Source: Candidatus Gastranaerophilales bacterium (GTDB lineage Bacteria; Cyanobacteriota; Vampirovibrionia; Gastranaerophilales; Gastranaerophilaceae). From it: a stretch of 39,949 nucleotides of DNA. This document shows, in pieces, positions 8,064-16,424 of the stretch. Where the stretch lies: NCBI GenBank assembly GCA_944324475.1, contig CALUWK010000014.1:1-39949 (forward strand). The letters are read 5' to 3'. Both the position numbers and the translations under genes were made by a program. The notes below the pieces were generated by a model that searched no databases, was not told where the DNA came from, and worked only from the letters and a program-made list of their open reading frames with translations. Positions within the stretch are counted from its first letter, which is position 1; every line of letters begins with the position of its first letter.

Positions 8064-8091
8064 GACTCTAATTAAAGAGTCTTATTTTTTT
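8062..8091. terminator. Bidirectional rho-independent terminator
   Basis: AAGACTCT (8062-8069) pairs with AGAGTCTT (8076-8083) around a 6-nt loop. A T-tract follows on the + strand (8085-8091), and an A-tract precedes the stem (8052-8060), giving a T-tract on the minus strand. It sits between the convergent genes ending at 8063 and 8090 and can serve both. Confidence 0.85.
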
Positions 8092-9286
8092 ACATATCAT
8101 CTCTATTAAATATTTTTATCCTTAAAGGTTCTAATAAAACAAATTCAACTCTTTGTCCCTTATGGATATACATATTTTGCCCTCTTACAACATTATATCT
8201 TGTTCTTGTTAAATAAGGGTCATTTCTGATTATTCTCATATCGGCATTTCTCTCACCTAACGTTGCAACAATTTTCATCTCAGGGATGCCTTTTCCATCT
8301 ATTATATTAGTTGTAGTTAATGCCATATATCCATTTTTAACGAATCTAAAAGGACGTTGAACCTTATGAACTCTACCATCTATTTGGACACCAACAGGAA
8401 TTACAACATACTTTTCCCTTGTAACAAAATTAAAAGGAGCTCTTGCGATGAATTGTTCGCCTTCCTTTGCAGTTTTAGCATTCAAACATCTATCCACAGT
8501 TAAAGGTAAAACTGTTCCTTTTGGAATAACAGCATAATCTTCGTCATAATATACATTATCTAAAATGTAACCGTCCGCCTTTTTAGGCTCAACCGGCTGT
8601 TTAGGTTCCATAGCTTCTTTAATTTTTTCACTTGGCATAATTTTAACTGCTTCAGTCATATTAAACAAAAATCTTGCTAATTCACCACGTGTTGCGGGAC
8701 GTAAGGGTTCAAGGGTGGTTTCATGTCCCGGCATATTATAAACAAGACCTATCATTTGACATTTTCCAGCAGAAATTAATGCCCAATCAGGAATTTCAGA
8801 ATAATCCTTATATATTGATAAAAAATGCTTTGCTTGTTCAGAATCAATATTTTCAGGAGCAAGCGCATTTAAAATCACCTCAAGAGCTTCAATTCTGGTT
8901 ACATCTTTATTAGGATAAAACATTTCATTTGGATAACCCTTAACAAGTCCATAATAAGAAGCTACCTGTATATTTCTATTTGCCCAATGATTCTTTATAT
9001 CTTTGTAATTAAATATCTCAGGAGTATCTTTTTCATATAAACCTAAAGCTTTTATAACCATAGTTGCAAATTCAGCTCTTGTAACCTTTTGATCAGGTCT
9101 ATACAATCCATCAGGATAACCAACCACAACTTTCTTATCAGTTAAAAAAGTGACAGCCTCATAAGCCCAATGGTCAGAAGGTAAATCAGGATAACTTGCG
9201 GGTCCTTGTTCCAACTCCCAAGCCATCGCAGCCGGTACAAAAAGAACTACCATAAACAAAATGATGACATTTAATAATTTTTTCAT
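8090..9286 (-). CDS. Secreted protein with three SLH domains
   Basis: A 398-residue protein with an N-terminal signal peptide (about 1-22, ending AMA). Three S-layer-homology domains follow: about 30-75 (DLPSDHWAYEAVTFL, then GYPDGLYRPDQKVTRAEFA), 92-137 (IKNHWANRNIQ, GYPNEMFYPNKDVTRIEAL) and 158-212 (degenerate, ending PATRGELARFLFN). SLH domains bind cell-wall polymers or peptidoglycan. In cyanobacteria they anchor outer-membrane or envelope proteins to the wall. Residues about 240-398 form a beta-rich domain of unknown family with VIPKGTVLPL and VVIPVGVQIDGRV, and no porin barrel is evident. The SD GGAG lies 9 nt before ATG. Confidence 0.88.
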   Translation of the reverse strand: MKKLLNVIILFMVVLFVPAAMAWELEQGPASYPDLPSDHWAYEAVTFLTDKKVVVGYPDGLYRPDQKVTRAEFATMVIKALGLYEKDTPEIFNYKDIKNHWANRNIQVASYYGLVKGYPNEMFYPNKDVTRIEALEVILNALAPENIDSEQAKHFLSIYKDYSEIPDWALISAGKCQMIGLVYNMPGHETTLEPLRPATRGELARFLFNMTEAVKIMPSEKIKEAMEPKQPVEPKKADGYILDNVYYDEDYAVIPKGTVLPLTVDRCLNAKTAKEGEQFIARAPFNFVTREKYVVIPVGVQIDGRVHKVQRPFRFVKNGYMALTTTNIIDGKGIPEMKIVATLGERNADMRIIRNDPYLTRTRYNVVRGQNMYIHKGQRVEFVLLEPLRIKIFNRDDM

Positions 9287-9312
9287 TTAACTTGCTCCAT
9301 TCTTAATAAAAT

Positions 9313-9386
9313 AATTTTACATGCTAAAAGCTTATCATGCAAGAATTTTAATTATTTTTCCTCTATACAAAGCATGTAAAAATTTT
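9313..9386. promoter_or_regulatory. Inverted repeat upstream of the SLH gene
   Basis: TTTTACATGCT (9315-9325) is exactly reverse-complementary to AGCATGTAAAA (9371-9381), 45 bp apart, and flanking A/T bases extend the match. It lies in the 177-bp space upstream of the SLH gene. It may be a pair of operator half-sites or a leader structure; its role is unknown. Confidence 0.35.
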
Positions 9387-9412
9387 TTTTGAATACCATT
9401 AAATTAAAAACA

Positions 9413-9440
9413 AAAAAGTTCGGCAAAACCGAACTTTTTA
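9413..9440 (-). terminator. Rho-independent terminator after the HEAT-like gene
   Basis: AAAGTTCGG (9415-9423) pairs with CCGAACTTT (9429-9437) around a 5-nt loop. The A-run at 9412-9417 supplies the T-tract on the minus strand. It lies 24 bp beyond the stop of the gene 9464-9826. A short T-run on the other side could also stop + strand transcripts. Confidence 0.8.
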
Positions 9441-9463
9441 GGATAAATATATTACAAACTCAG

Positions 9464-9826
9464 CTAAGAGCTAAAAGACATTAATGCTTTAACGGAACGA
9501 GCCGTATCTTGAACTTCTTTTTCAGAATGCATATTTATAGTATCGTCTAAAATCTTAATTGCTTCTTGTTTATCTTTAAGAGCTAAAAGTTCATTAATTG
9601 CACACATTGCAACACGAGCAGAAAGGTCATTTATACCCTTTCCTTTATTCACAATCATAAGTTCCAATGCCCTGTGAGTATTTTTTCTAATTAAAGCCTT
9701 ACTTGTCATTTCCCTAATCTCATCAATAGGACAATTTGTACCTAATTCATTTAAAACCTCGATTGACTCTTCGTCTTTGTGTTTTCCCAGTGCTTCAATA
9801 ATATTTTTAACTCTTCTATTGTTCAT
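9464..9826 (-). CDS. Small HEAT-like helical protein, unknown
   Basis: I start this gene at ATG 9824-9826 because AAGGAG lies 6 nt upstream; an in-frame GTG at 9847 lies before the SD and is unlikely. The product is 120 residues and wholly alpha-helical in character. Its repeated pattern (NIIEALGKHKDEESIEVLNELG, split by short turns, then ALELMIVNKG, AMCAINELLALKDKQEAIKIL) suggests three HEAT or ARM-like helix pairs. Such folds usually serve in protein binding. It overlaps the end of the upstream gene by 11 bp, so the two are probably translationally coupled. No known family was recognised. Confidence 0.75.
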   Translation of the reverse strand: MNNRRVKNIIEALGKHKDEESIEVLNELGTNCPIDEIREMTSKALIRKNTHRALELMIVNKGKGINDLSARVAMCAINELLALKDKQEAIKILDDTINMHSEKEVQDTARSVKALMSFSS

Positions 9827-10298
9827 TAGTAACTCCTTGTAATTCACTTGACAACATCGATTTTAACTCACTTACTGGTTTATTTTGTAATCTTGACACA
9901 TTGTACTTAAAAACATCAAATTCTACTTTTGTATTTCCAAAATCTCTTATTTTCTTTGCAGCAGCAATAGTACTATCTTTTATTTTATTACCAAATGCAA
10001 TTGCATTGGTCTTCAAGGATGAAAACTTATTAATTGTACCAACCCAAGCACTTGCAAGCAACTTACCTGTGTTTTGCATTTTTTCTTTTAAAGAGATGGG
10101 ATTTTTTGTACTTTCACTTGCTTTTTCTGCCTTTTCAAAAACATCCATCTGTATAACAGTTCCTTTAAAAGTTATACCAAAAGGATTAGTCTGAGTTTTT
10201 TGATCTGCTTGTTGAGTTTTATTTGTTTTATTTAATCTGGTCGCTCTGAATTTGTTAAAAGCTTCAATGCTTGACCTAAGGGGGGAAATTTTTTGCAT
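9816..10298 (-). CDS. F-x-G-motif helical protein, unknown
   Basis: A 160-residue protein. Its N-terminus (MQKISPLRSS) is followed by a Lys/Asn/Gln-rich stretch and then FGITFKGTVIQMD (about 40-52), the F-K-G element also seen in two other genes here. From 55 on it is helical and amphipathic (LKEKMQNTGKLLASAW, KIKDSTIAAAKKIRDFG). The SD AGGAAAGG precedes ATG. It is the first gene of a two-gene unit with the HEAT-like protein, overlapping it by 11 bp. I know of no function. The short N-terminal motif with a disordered leader could be a localisation or secretion tag, which is speculation. Confidence 0.75.
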   Translation of the reverse strand: MQKISPLRSSIEAFNKFRATRLNKTNKTQQADQKTQTNPFGITFKGTVIQMDVFEKAEKASESTKNPISLKEKMQNTGKLLASAWVGTINKFSSLKTNAIAFGNKIKDSTIAAAKKIRDFGNTKVEFDVFKYNVSRLQNKPVSELKSMLSSELQGVTNEQ

Positions 10299-10394
10299 AC
10301 TTTTTGCCTTTCCTACTAAATCATTGTAATACGTTTATCCTAAACAAAACTATCATATATACAATTTTAAAAAATCAATCTTTTGATTGAAAAA

Positions 10395-10901
10395 TTAAAA
10401 TTTTATTACTCCAATAAGACGGATATTGTTATAATCGTAAACTATCATCCAAATTTTTTGCTCATCAATATATATGATTTCAGCTTCTTTCCATTCAACT
10501 TCCGAAGGATTTTCACCCTTTAAATATTTTCTATATTCTTTTTCTTGTTTTCTTTTAAAACTGGAATAACTCATTTTTTCAGGTTTAAATTGTTTAGGAC
10601 TATTGGTTTCAAAAAATTCCATTTTAACAACAGGAATTTTAGCTTTTAATTTTCCACTTTGATAAATCAACAAAAAATCAAGATATTTATCCGGACAAAT
10701 ATTATAAAAACCCTTTTTTAAACCATAACCTTTTTGATTGACTATATCATCCTCTAATATTAAAACAGTTGAGACATTTTTATTTGGAGAATACTTATCA
10801 ATTAATTTTGTCTCATCTTTTTCTCCACTTGTATAAACAGGATTTGTAGTATATTGATTTTTAAAATATTCATAAGCAATTAAATTATTATCAAAAAACA
10901 T
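10395..10901 (-). CDS. Hypothetical protein, unknown family
   Basis: The longest frame starts at 10964, only 3 bp from the start of the divergent gene. I prefer the internal ATG at 10901 (MFFDNNLIAYEYF), which has TATAAT 6 nt upstream, giving 168 residues. The protein is rich in Lys, Tyr and Asp and mixed alpha/beta. It has segments such as STVLILEDDIV and KEYRKYLKGENPSEVEW, and the C-terminus reads IWMIVYDYNNIRLIGVIKF. There is no signal peptide or membrane segment and no recognised motif. Confidence 0.6.
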   Translation of the reverse strand: MFFDNNLIAYEYFKNQYTTNPVYTSGEKDETKLIDKYSPNKNVSTVLILEDDIVNQKGYGLKKGFYNICPDKYLDFLLIYQSGKLKAKIPVVKMEFFETNSPKQFKPEKMSYSSFKRKQEKEYRKYLKGENPSEVEWKEAEIIYIDEQKIWMIVYDYNNIRLIGVIKF

Positions 10902-10967
10902 AAAAACATTATAATTTATTTGAATTTTTTTTGCTTGATGATTTTTTTTATTATAAAATTTCATATC

Positions 10968-12851
10968 ATGAGGAGAATTTTAGCAAAACTAATAACTTTA
11001 ATATTATTTTTTAATTTTCAAAATTTAGCTATTTTAGCTAATTCAGCTCCAACAGATAACAAAAATTCAAATATTTTAACAACCACAAAAGAAAAAGAAA
11101 ATAATGATTCTCTTTTGTATATTTCAAAAAGCAAAGAAAAAAAAGAATTAGATAAAAAAGAAGAAAGAGAAATAAAAAAACTCTCAAAAAACATAGAACT
11201 TGATTATATAAATGACAGAGTTTTATCTGAATCAACAAAAAAAATAAATGCAATATACCCTATTGATGATGTTTCACCAACCAATACCTATCCAGGTTAC
11301 AGAGGACCTAATCAACTTGTAATTTACATTAAAGACTATGGAAAAACTACAGGCACAAATGAATTCGGCAAAGAAGCAGTTGTTATTGATAATACTGTTG
11401 TTAAGCTAACAGGTGCAAATTCAAACATCCCAAAAGATGGCTTTGTTATATCAGGCCATGGAAGTGCTAAAAAATGGATTTCAGACAATTTAAAAATAGG
11501 CACAAAAGTTGAAATAAAAGACAGAACCATAAAAGCTTATACAACTATAGACAGTTATCGATTTCAAGCTAAGTCAAAAATTGAAGCCATTGAAGATATT
11601 TTAGTATCAACAAAATCTGATTATACTGCAAGAGATGATAAATTTATCTATTATTACCTTAAAAGAGCAAAACAACAGTATAAAAAATCCTTAAAGGACG
11701 GAAGTGACACATCTTTAAATTGCGCAAAAGAATCAATATACAATGCCTCTCTTGCTTTTAGATATACACTTCCTTACCTTAAAAATGAACTTAAAGGCAC
11801 TTGGATAAGGCCAACAGAAAAGTCTATTACAAGTGTTCAAGCTACACTTGATAAAATCAAAGACACAGGAATTAATAATATTTTTCTTGAAACGTATTTT
11901 CATGGAAAAACAATTTTTCCATCTGAAACAATGGAACAATATGGCTTTGAAAAGCAAAATCCAAACTTTCAAAATTTCGATGCTCTTGCTGTGTGGGTAA
12001 AAGAAGCTCACAAAAGAAAAATAAAAGTCCATGTTTGGTTTGAAAGCTTCTATATAGGTAATACTTCGCCCGAATCAAATCCAAAATCGATTCTTGCAGT
12101 AAAACCCGATTGGCAAAACAAAACCCGTCAAAAAGCTTTTTATTTAGGCTATGTTCAACATCCAAACGAACACAACGGATATTTTCTTGACCCTGCCAAT
12201 CCCGAAGTAGTAGAATTTCTAACAAAATTAATTAATGAAATTGTATCAAGATACAACGTGGATGGGATTAATATTGATTATGTCAGATATCCGAATATTT
12301 CTAAGGAAAATTACGGAAATCAATGGGGCTATACCCCTTATGCTCGAGAAGAATTTATGCGCTTATACGAAATAGACCCTCTGGATATTGAACCAAAAAG
12401 CGCAATGTGGGATAATTGGTGTGAATATCGCAGAGATAAAATCTCAAATTATGTAAAAAAAGTTTCAGAAATTGTAAAAAACAAAAATAAAACAATTTCA
12501 GCAGTAATATTTCCAGACTATAAAGTAAGTCTTCAAACAAAGCAACAAGACTGGGTATATTGGATAAATCAAAAATATCTTGACGCGGTTACGCCCTTAA
12601 TTTTAACAAGTGATGACGACTTAGCTAAACCGATGTTAGAAGAAATAAAGAAAAAAACATCAGGCAATTCAGTTGTATACCCTGGGCTTTTTGCTGGATT
12701 TATAGAATCGGATCCTGAAGATTTATTAAAACAAATCCATATCATAAGAAAACTTGAACTCGGAGGAATTATTCTTTTTGACTGGGCACATTTAAATGAC
12801 AATTATCTTGATGTTTTAAAAACAAGTGTATTTAAGGTTCAAACCTACTAA
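10968..12851 (+). CDS. Secreted GHL10-type glycosyl-hydrolase-like protein
   Basis: A 627-residue protein starting at ATG 10968 (AGGAG overlaps the start codons; an in-frame TTG at 10920 has no support). Residues 1-26 are a signal peptide. A charged Lys/Glu linker (30-85) follows, then a small domain about 110-190 with GPNQLVIYI, TGTNEFGKEA and GFVISGHGSA. Residues about 272-600 match the GHL10 (DUF187) TIM-barrel family: LKGTWIRP, HVWFESF, GYFLDPANPEVVEFL and DGINIDYVRYP (432-442). Such proteins are thought to act on cell-wall or envelope glycans; the substrate is not established. It stands alone, divergent from the gene ending at 10395. Confidence 0.85.
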   Translation: MRRILAKLITLILFFNFQNLAILANSAPTDNKNSNILTTTKEKENNDSLLYISKSKEKKELDKKEEREIKKLSKNIELDYINDRVLSESTKKINAIYPIDDVSPTNTYPGYRGPNQLVIYIKDYGKTTGTNEFGKEAVVIDNTVVKLTGANSNIPKDGFVISGHGSAKKWISDNLKIGTKVEIKDRTIKAYTTIDSYRFQAKSKIEAIEDILVSTKSDYTARDDKFIYYYLKRAKQQYKKSLKDGSDTSLNCAKESIYNASLAFRYTLPYLKNELKGTWIRPTEKSITSVQATLDKIKDTGINNIFLETYFHGKTIFPSETMEQYGFEKQNPNFQNFDALAVWVKEAHKRKIKVHVWFESFYIGNTSPESNPKSILAVKPDWQNKTRQKAFYLGYVQHPNEHNGYFLDPANPEVVEFLTKLINEIVSRYNVDGINIDYVRYPNISKENYGNQWGYTPYAREEFMRLYEIDPLDIEPKSAMWDNWCEYRRDKISNYVKKVSEIVKNKNKTISAVIFPDYKVSLQTKQQDWVYWINQKYLDAVTPLILTSDDDLAKPMLEEIKKKTSGNSVVYPGLFAGFIESDPEDLLKQIHIIRKLELGGIILFDWAHLNDNYLDVLKTSVFKVQTY

Positions 12852-12922
12852 AAAAAACTTTACAAATTAGCCATTACATTAAGCTTTTGATAAAATAGAA
12901 GAAAAAGGAAAACAATAAAACC

Positions 12923-15900
12923 ATGGTAGACAGTATCGAAATCAGATTAGACCAGTTAACAGAGGCAATTAAGGGCCTTTATGCCAAATCATCAATGTCG
13001 CAGGGAGAAATTTACAACGCCCTTACCAGTTTGTCGCAAAGATATGAAAATTTAACAAATGTTTCAAGCGAAAAAATTGCATCTACTCTTGTTAATGAAT
13101 TCAGAAAAACTATTGATTTAAAATATGGACAAACAAATCAATTTTTAAAAGACCTTGAAGAAACCCTAAAAAACTTCATGGTAACTCATTCCAATCAAAG
13201 CCCTAAAATGGCTGCTGAAATTACAAAACTTTTAAATGATACATCAAACACTTATGCTAAACTAAACTCTCAAGATTTGGCTCTTCAAAAAATATTTAAT
13301 GCAATAGAACAACAAAGAAAAGAAAACCCCTCTCAAGAAATTGCAAAATTAAGTGAAAATTTTTTAAATTTTTCTCGTGGTTTTGAAAATATCACGGTAA
13401 CTTTAAATAAAAATTTTGCGGATTTTTTAGAACAAGTTAAAAGTCACAGTTCAAAAGAAGATTTTTTAGAAATAAAAGGCAAACTAGACATTATAACAGG
13501 AAATGTTAATTCTGTTATCTCGGCTATTTCAATAATAGACAATAAATACAGGGATTTAACCAGCCTTATAGATGCTGTTCATTCCAGAGAAAATATTTTT
13601 AACAATGCGCTAAAAGAAGTTAAAAATCTTACAAATTCAATTAAATCAATGCAAAACAGTATTGCTTTAATTGACCCTAAACAAGAACTTCAAGCATTTA
13701 GTTCTGAAATCAGAACCCAAATTGAAACAGTTAAATATGAAATTCAAAAAATCATTAACACAGCAGGAGATGCAGGTGTTAAAACAGAAGTCTACAATCT
13801 CACAAATACAGTTAATAATGTTTCTAATAGCGTACAAAATTTAAATAATAATTTAACAAATACAAAAGATGAAGTTAAAAACCTACAAGCTACAGTGCAA
13901 GGGCTTGGAAGTGAATTAAAGAGCGTACATAATTTAATAAATGATGAAATTTTATACAAATCACATCAACATCAAGAAGATTTTGAAAGATATTTAAATA
14001 ATGCAAAGCAAGATATAAAAACTCTTTTAGTAGGACTAACCTCATTTAAAAAAGACTTAAGTGCGATTAATGAGGGTAATATTAAAATATTACAAGAACC
14101 TATTGAAAAAGCTATGGAGGAGCTTAAAAATCAAGATGTAGGAAAGAATATAAAAGATTTATCCGACAACTTGAGAGATATAACTCTTGAAATACAATCT
14201 TCAATTCAAAATATGCAATTAAGCTTAAACGATTTAAATTCTGTTTCAAGCATGCAAATTTTAACTCAAATTTCAGAAGCAATCCCAACTATTTCAGATA
14301 AACTTGAAATATTTAGAACTCATGTTGTAACAGAAAATAGTACCAATCTGGGGCAAATCAAAACTTCTTTTTCGGAAGTTGTTAATTCTGTTCAAGAAAA
14401 TCTTAAAAATGCAGTCGATAAAATACAAGATGACACAAAAACAATAAATATAGAAACTCTTGATACCTTAAAAGTTGATTTACAAAGACTTTCCGACCAT
14501 TTAGTCGATAGTGTTGAAGCAGTAAATGAAAGAATTGAAAAAGAATTTGTTAATTTTAAAGTTGATTTTCAAGAATTTTCAATAAAGCAATCTGATAATG
14601 TTGATAAAATTTCAGATAAACTTTCTTCTTTAGAAATAGGACTTGAAAATTTCAGCAATGATACAATTGACAAACTAAATGATACTATAAACGCAAACAA
14701 CGCCCATGCTCAAGATACTTTGAATGAAATCAAAAGTGACATTTTAGAAAGTATTGTTAATATTGATAAAACAAACAAAAATTCTCTAACACAATTTGAG
14801 CTTAAAGTGGATAAACTCCTAGATAATTACATTGGAGAAGATTTAGACAATATAATTGAAAAAAAATCCTTAAGAGAAACTGTTGTTGATATTGAAACAA
14901 AAATAGACAGAACTAATCTCCAACAAATACATAATGCCAAAGAATTACTGGAAGAAATACAATCTTCTACATCAAATTTATCAATGAAAATTGCGACTAT
15001 TGAAGAAAGTAAAAATCTACAAGGTATAGTTTCTTCAATGTCAAAAATCTCTGAAAAAATACAAAGTATTGAAGAATTTAATATTGAATTATCAGATGAA
15101 TTAAAAGAAATAAAAGAGCAAATCGAACAGAAATTAAAAGATAATGTTCAAAAAATCTCCTCTCTTTTGGAAAAAAAAGAAGACAAAACCGAATTTGAAA
15201 AACAACAAAATAACAATTTTGATAATTTATCAAATAAAGTTCAAGAATATCTTTCTAATTTTGAATATTTAAAAAATAATATATCACAAGAAATTAAAGA
15301 AAATCTTATAAGTGAATTCAATAAAATTGAAAATTCAATAAAAAAAATAAAAACATCAGATGAAAATTCTAATTATTCATATACCTTAGAAGATATTGAA
15401 TCAGATTTAGCAAAAATCAAATTAAGCATAGATAAATCGATATCAGGAAATGACGATTTTAGAAATTTAATAGAAAAAACTATCGAATTAAGAACAGTGG
15501 CACTAGAAAATGTTAAAATTAATCGAGATGTTGAAGCGGAATTAGGTCACCTTGCAGGATGGTTTAAAGATGCAGTAGGAAAAATTGATGATTTAGTAGA
15601 TAAAGTTGAAGATATACAAAATATTGGATTTGAAGATATAAAAGAAAGACTTATACAAAGCGAAAAATCAAAAGTAAACTCTGAATTCAACACAAAAGTT
15701 GAAAATGCACTAAAACATCTTATTAAAAATGCTCAAAATCAAGAAAATAAAATATCAGAATTGACTAAAAAAATGGAACTAATGACCCAAGCTCAAGCAG
15801 AAAGTTTTAATCCGAATCAATTTATAGACATATTTTATGAAAATATGACTCAAACAAAAATGCTCTCAAATAGAGTTGAAATAATTGAAGATAAAATTAA

Positions 15901-15949
15901 TAATATTCAAAGTTGTATTGAAAAATTAATCAGTTATGTTGAACAGTAA
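12923..15949 (+). CDS. Giant coiled-coil protein, unknown (1008 aa)
   Basis: A 1008-residue protein starting MVDSIEIRLDQLTEAI. From about residue 35 to the end it is an almost unbroken heptad-like pattern rich in Asn, Lys, Glu, Ile and Leu, with segments such as LTNTVNNVSNSVQNLNNNLT. It has no transmembrane helix, no signal peptide and no enzyme motif. The nearest analogies are methyl-accepting-protein-like or cytoskeletal coiled coils (filament-forming proteins), but no specific family can be named. Residues 850-900 (LGHLAGWFKDAVGKIDDLVD) are less repetitive and may be a conserved local element. The SD AAAGGA lies rather far (13 nt) upstream. The gene ends in a strong terminator hairpin. Confidence 0.85.
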   Translation: MVDSIEIRLDQLTEAIKGLYAKSSMSQGEIYNALTSLSQRYENLTNVSSEKIASTLVNEFRKTIDLKYGQTNQFLKDLEETLKNFMVTHSNQSPKMAAEITKLLNDTSNTYAKLNSQDLALQKIFNAIEQQRKENPSQEIAKLSENFLNFSRGFENITVTLNKNFADFLEQVKSHSSKEDFLEIKGKLDIITGNVNSVISAISIIDNKYRDLTSLIDAVHSRENIFNNALKEVKNLTNSIKSMQNSIALIDPKQELQAFSSEIRTQIETVKYEIQKIINTAGDAGVKTEVYNLTNTVNNVSNSVQNLNNNLTNTKDEVKNLQATVQGLGSELKSVHNLINDEILYKSHQHQEDFERYLNNAKQDIKTLLVGLTSFKKDLSAINEGNIKILQEPIEKAMEELKNQDVGKNIKDLSDNLRDITLEIQSSIQNMQLSLNDLNSVSSMQILTQISEAIPTISDKLEIFRTHVVTENSTNLGQIKTSFSEVVNSVQENLKNAVDKIQDDTKTINIETLDTLKVDLQRLSDHLVDSVEAVNERIEKEFVNFKVDFQEFSIKQSDNVDKISDKLSSLEIGLENFSNDTIDKLNDTINANNAHAQDTLNEIKSDILESIVNIDKTNKNSLTQFELKVDKLLDNYIGEDLDNIIEKKSLRETVVDIETKIDRTNLQQIHNAKELLEEIQSSTSNLSMKIATIEESKNLQGIVSSMSKISEKIQSIEEFNIELSDELKEIKEQIEQKLKDNVQKISSLLEKKEDKTEFEKQQNNNFDNLSNKVQEYLSNFEYLKNNISQEIKENLISEFNKIENSIKKIKTSDENSNYSYTLEDIESDLAKIKLSIDKSISGNDDFRNLIEKTIELRTVALENVKINRDVEAELGHLAGWFKDAVGKIDDLVDKVEDIQNIGFEDIKERLIQSEKSKVNSEFNTKVENALKHLIKNAQNQENKISELTKKMELMTQAQAESFNPNQFIDIFYENMTQTKMLSNRVEIIEDKINNIQSCIEKLISYVEQ

Positions 15950-15959
15950 TAAAAAAACT

Positions 15960-16018
15960 AAATTTAAGCTCTAAAGTCTGAAAACAAGATTTTAGAGCTT
16001 AAATTTAAAATTTTTCTT
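15960..16018. terminator. Bidirectional terminator with 16-bp perfect stem
   Basis: Bases 15960-15975 and 15991-16006 are exact reverse complements (arm AAATTTAAGCTCTAAA) with a 15-nt loop. On the + strand a T-rich run follows (16011-16018). On the minus strand a run of seven T (A at 15951-15957) follows. It serves the coiled-coil gene and the convergent 53-residue gene. Confidence 0.85.
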
Positions 16019-16031
16019 TTTAAAACCTTAA

Positions 16032-16193
16032 TTAAGCTAACCCTAAAACTTTTTTGTACCAACTGAATGTTTCCAATTCTAAACCATTGAATGTAGTCTT
16101 TAAACATTGTTTTTTTAAATAATGTTGAAACTCATCATTGAACTTTGATTTAATCGAAGTCTGAGACTTTTCCTTGTGGGTAGAAATTGCCAT
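16032..16193 (-). CDS. 53-residue protein, unknown
   Basis: ATG at 16191-16193 is preceded by a perfect AGGAGG at 5 nt, the strongest SD in the window. A consensus promoter lies further upstream and a strong terminator follows, so this is a complete small transcription unit. The product is 53 residues: a polar N-terminus (MAISTHKEKSQTS), a central helix-like part with two Cys-free turns and one Cys (LKKQCLKTTFNG), and an aromatic end (ETFSWYKKVLGLA). It has no signal peptide or transmembrane segment. No known family comes to mind. It may be a small regulator or a binding peptide, but the sequence does not say. Confidence 0.75.
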   Translation of the reverse strand: MAISTHKEKSQTSIKSKFNDEFQHYLKKQCLKTTFNGLELETFSWYKKVLGLA

Positions 16194-16242
16194 AAGAACC
16201 TCCTAGCGAATTTTACAACTAACAACCGAACTTTTGTCAACT

Positions 16243-16271
16243 ATTATACCACAAAAAAGATATAATGTAAG
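16243..16271 (-). promoter_or_regulatory. Promoter of the 53-residue gene
   Basis: On the minus strand CTTACA (16266-16271) and a consensus TATAAT (16243-16248) are 17 bp apart. TGG directly precedes the -10, giving an extended -10. Transcription would begin near 16236, leaving a leader of about 42 nt that ends with the AGGAGG site. A TTGACA at about 16234-16239 with a weaker -10 forms a possible second promoter. Confidence 0.65.
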
Positions 16272-16424
16272 TATTTAATAAAAAAATAACCCATTAAGAC
16301 TAGAAAAAATAACCTATTATTGATTTTTACAAGTGTAGTAATTGTTAAGTTTTTGTTACATTTATGCGCAATTTTTTTTGTTTTCAATTTTTGTATAAAA
16401 GCAAGTATCAATAAGGCTAATAAT

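Noticed and set aside
9827-9847. GTG start of the HEAT-like protein
   Set aside because: The GTG lies upstream of the AAGGAG that serves ATG 9826.
10920-10967. 16-residue extension of the GHL10-type protein from TTG
   Set aside because: It would spoil the signal peptide, and AGGAG plus ATG at 10968 fit better.
16320-16424. Hydrophobic N-terminal extension of the 567-residue protein from TTG
   Set aside because: No SD before TTG, while ATG 16425 has AAGG at 8 nt and an N-terminus like other motif proteins.
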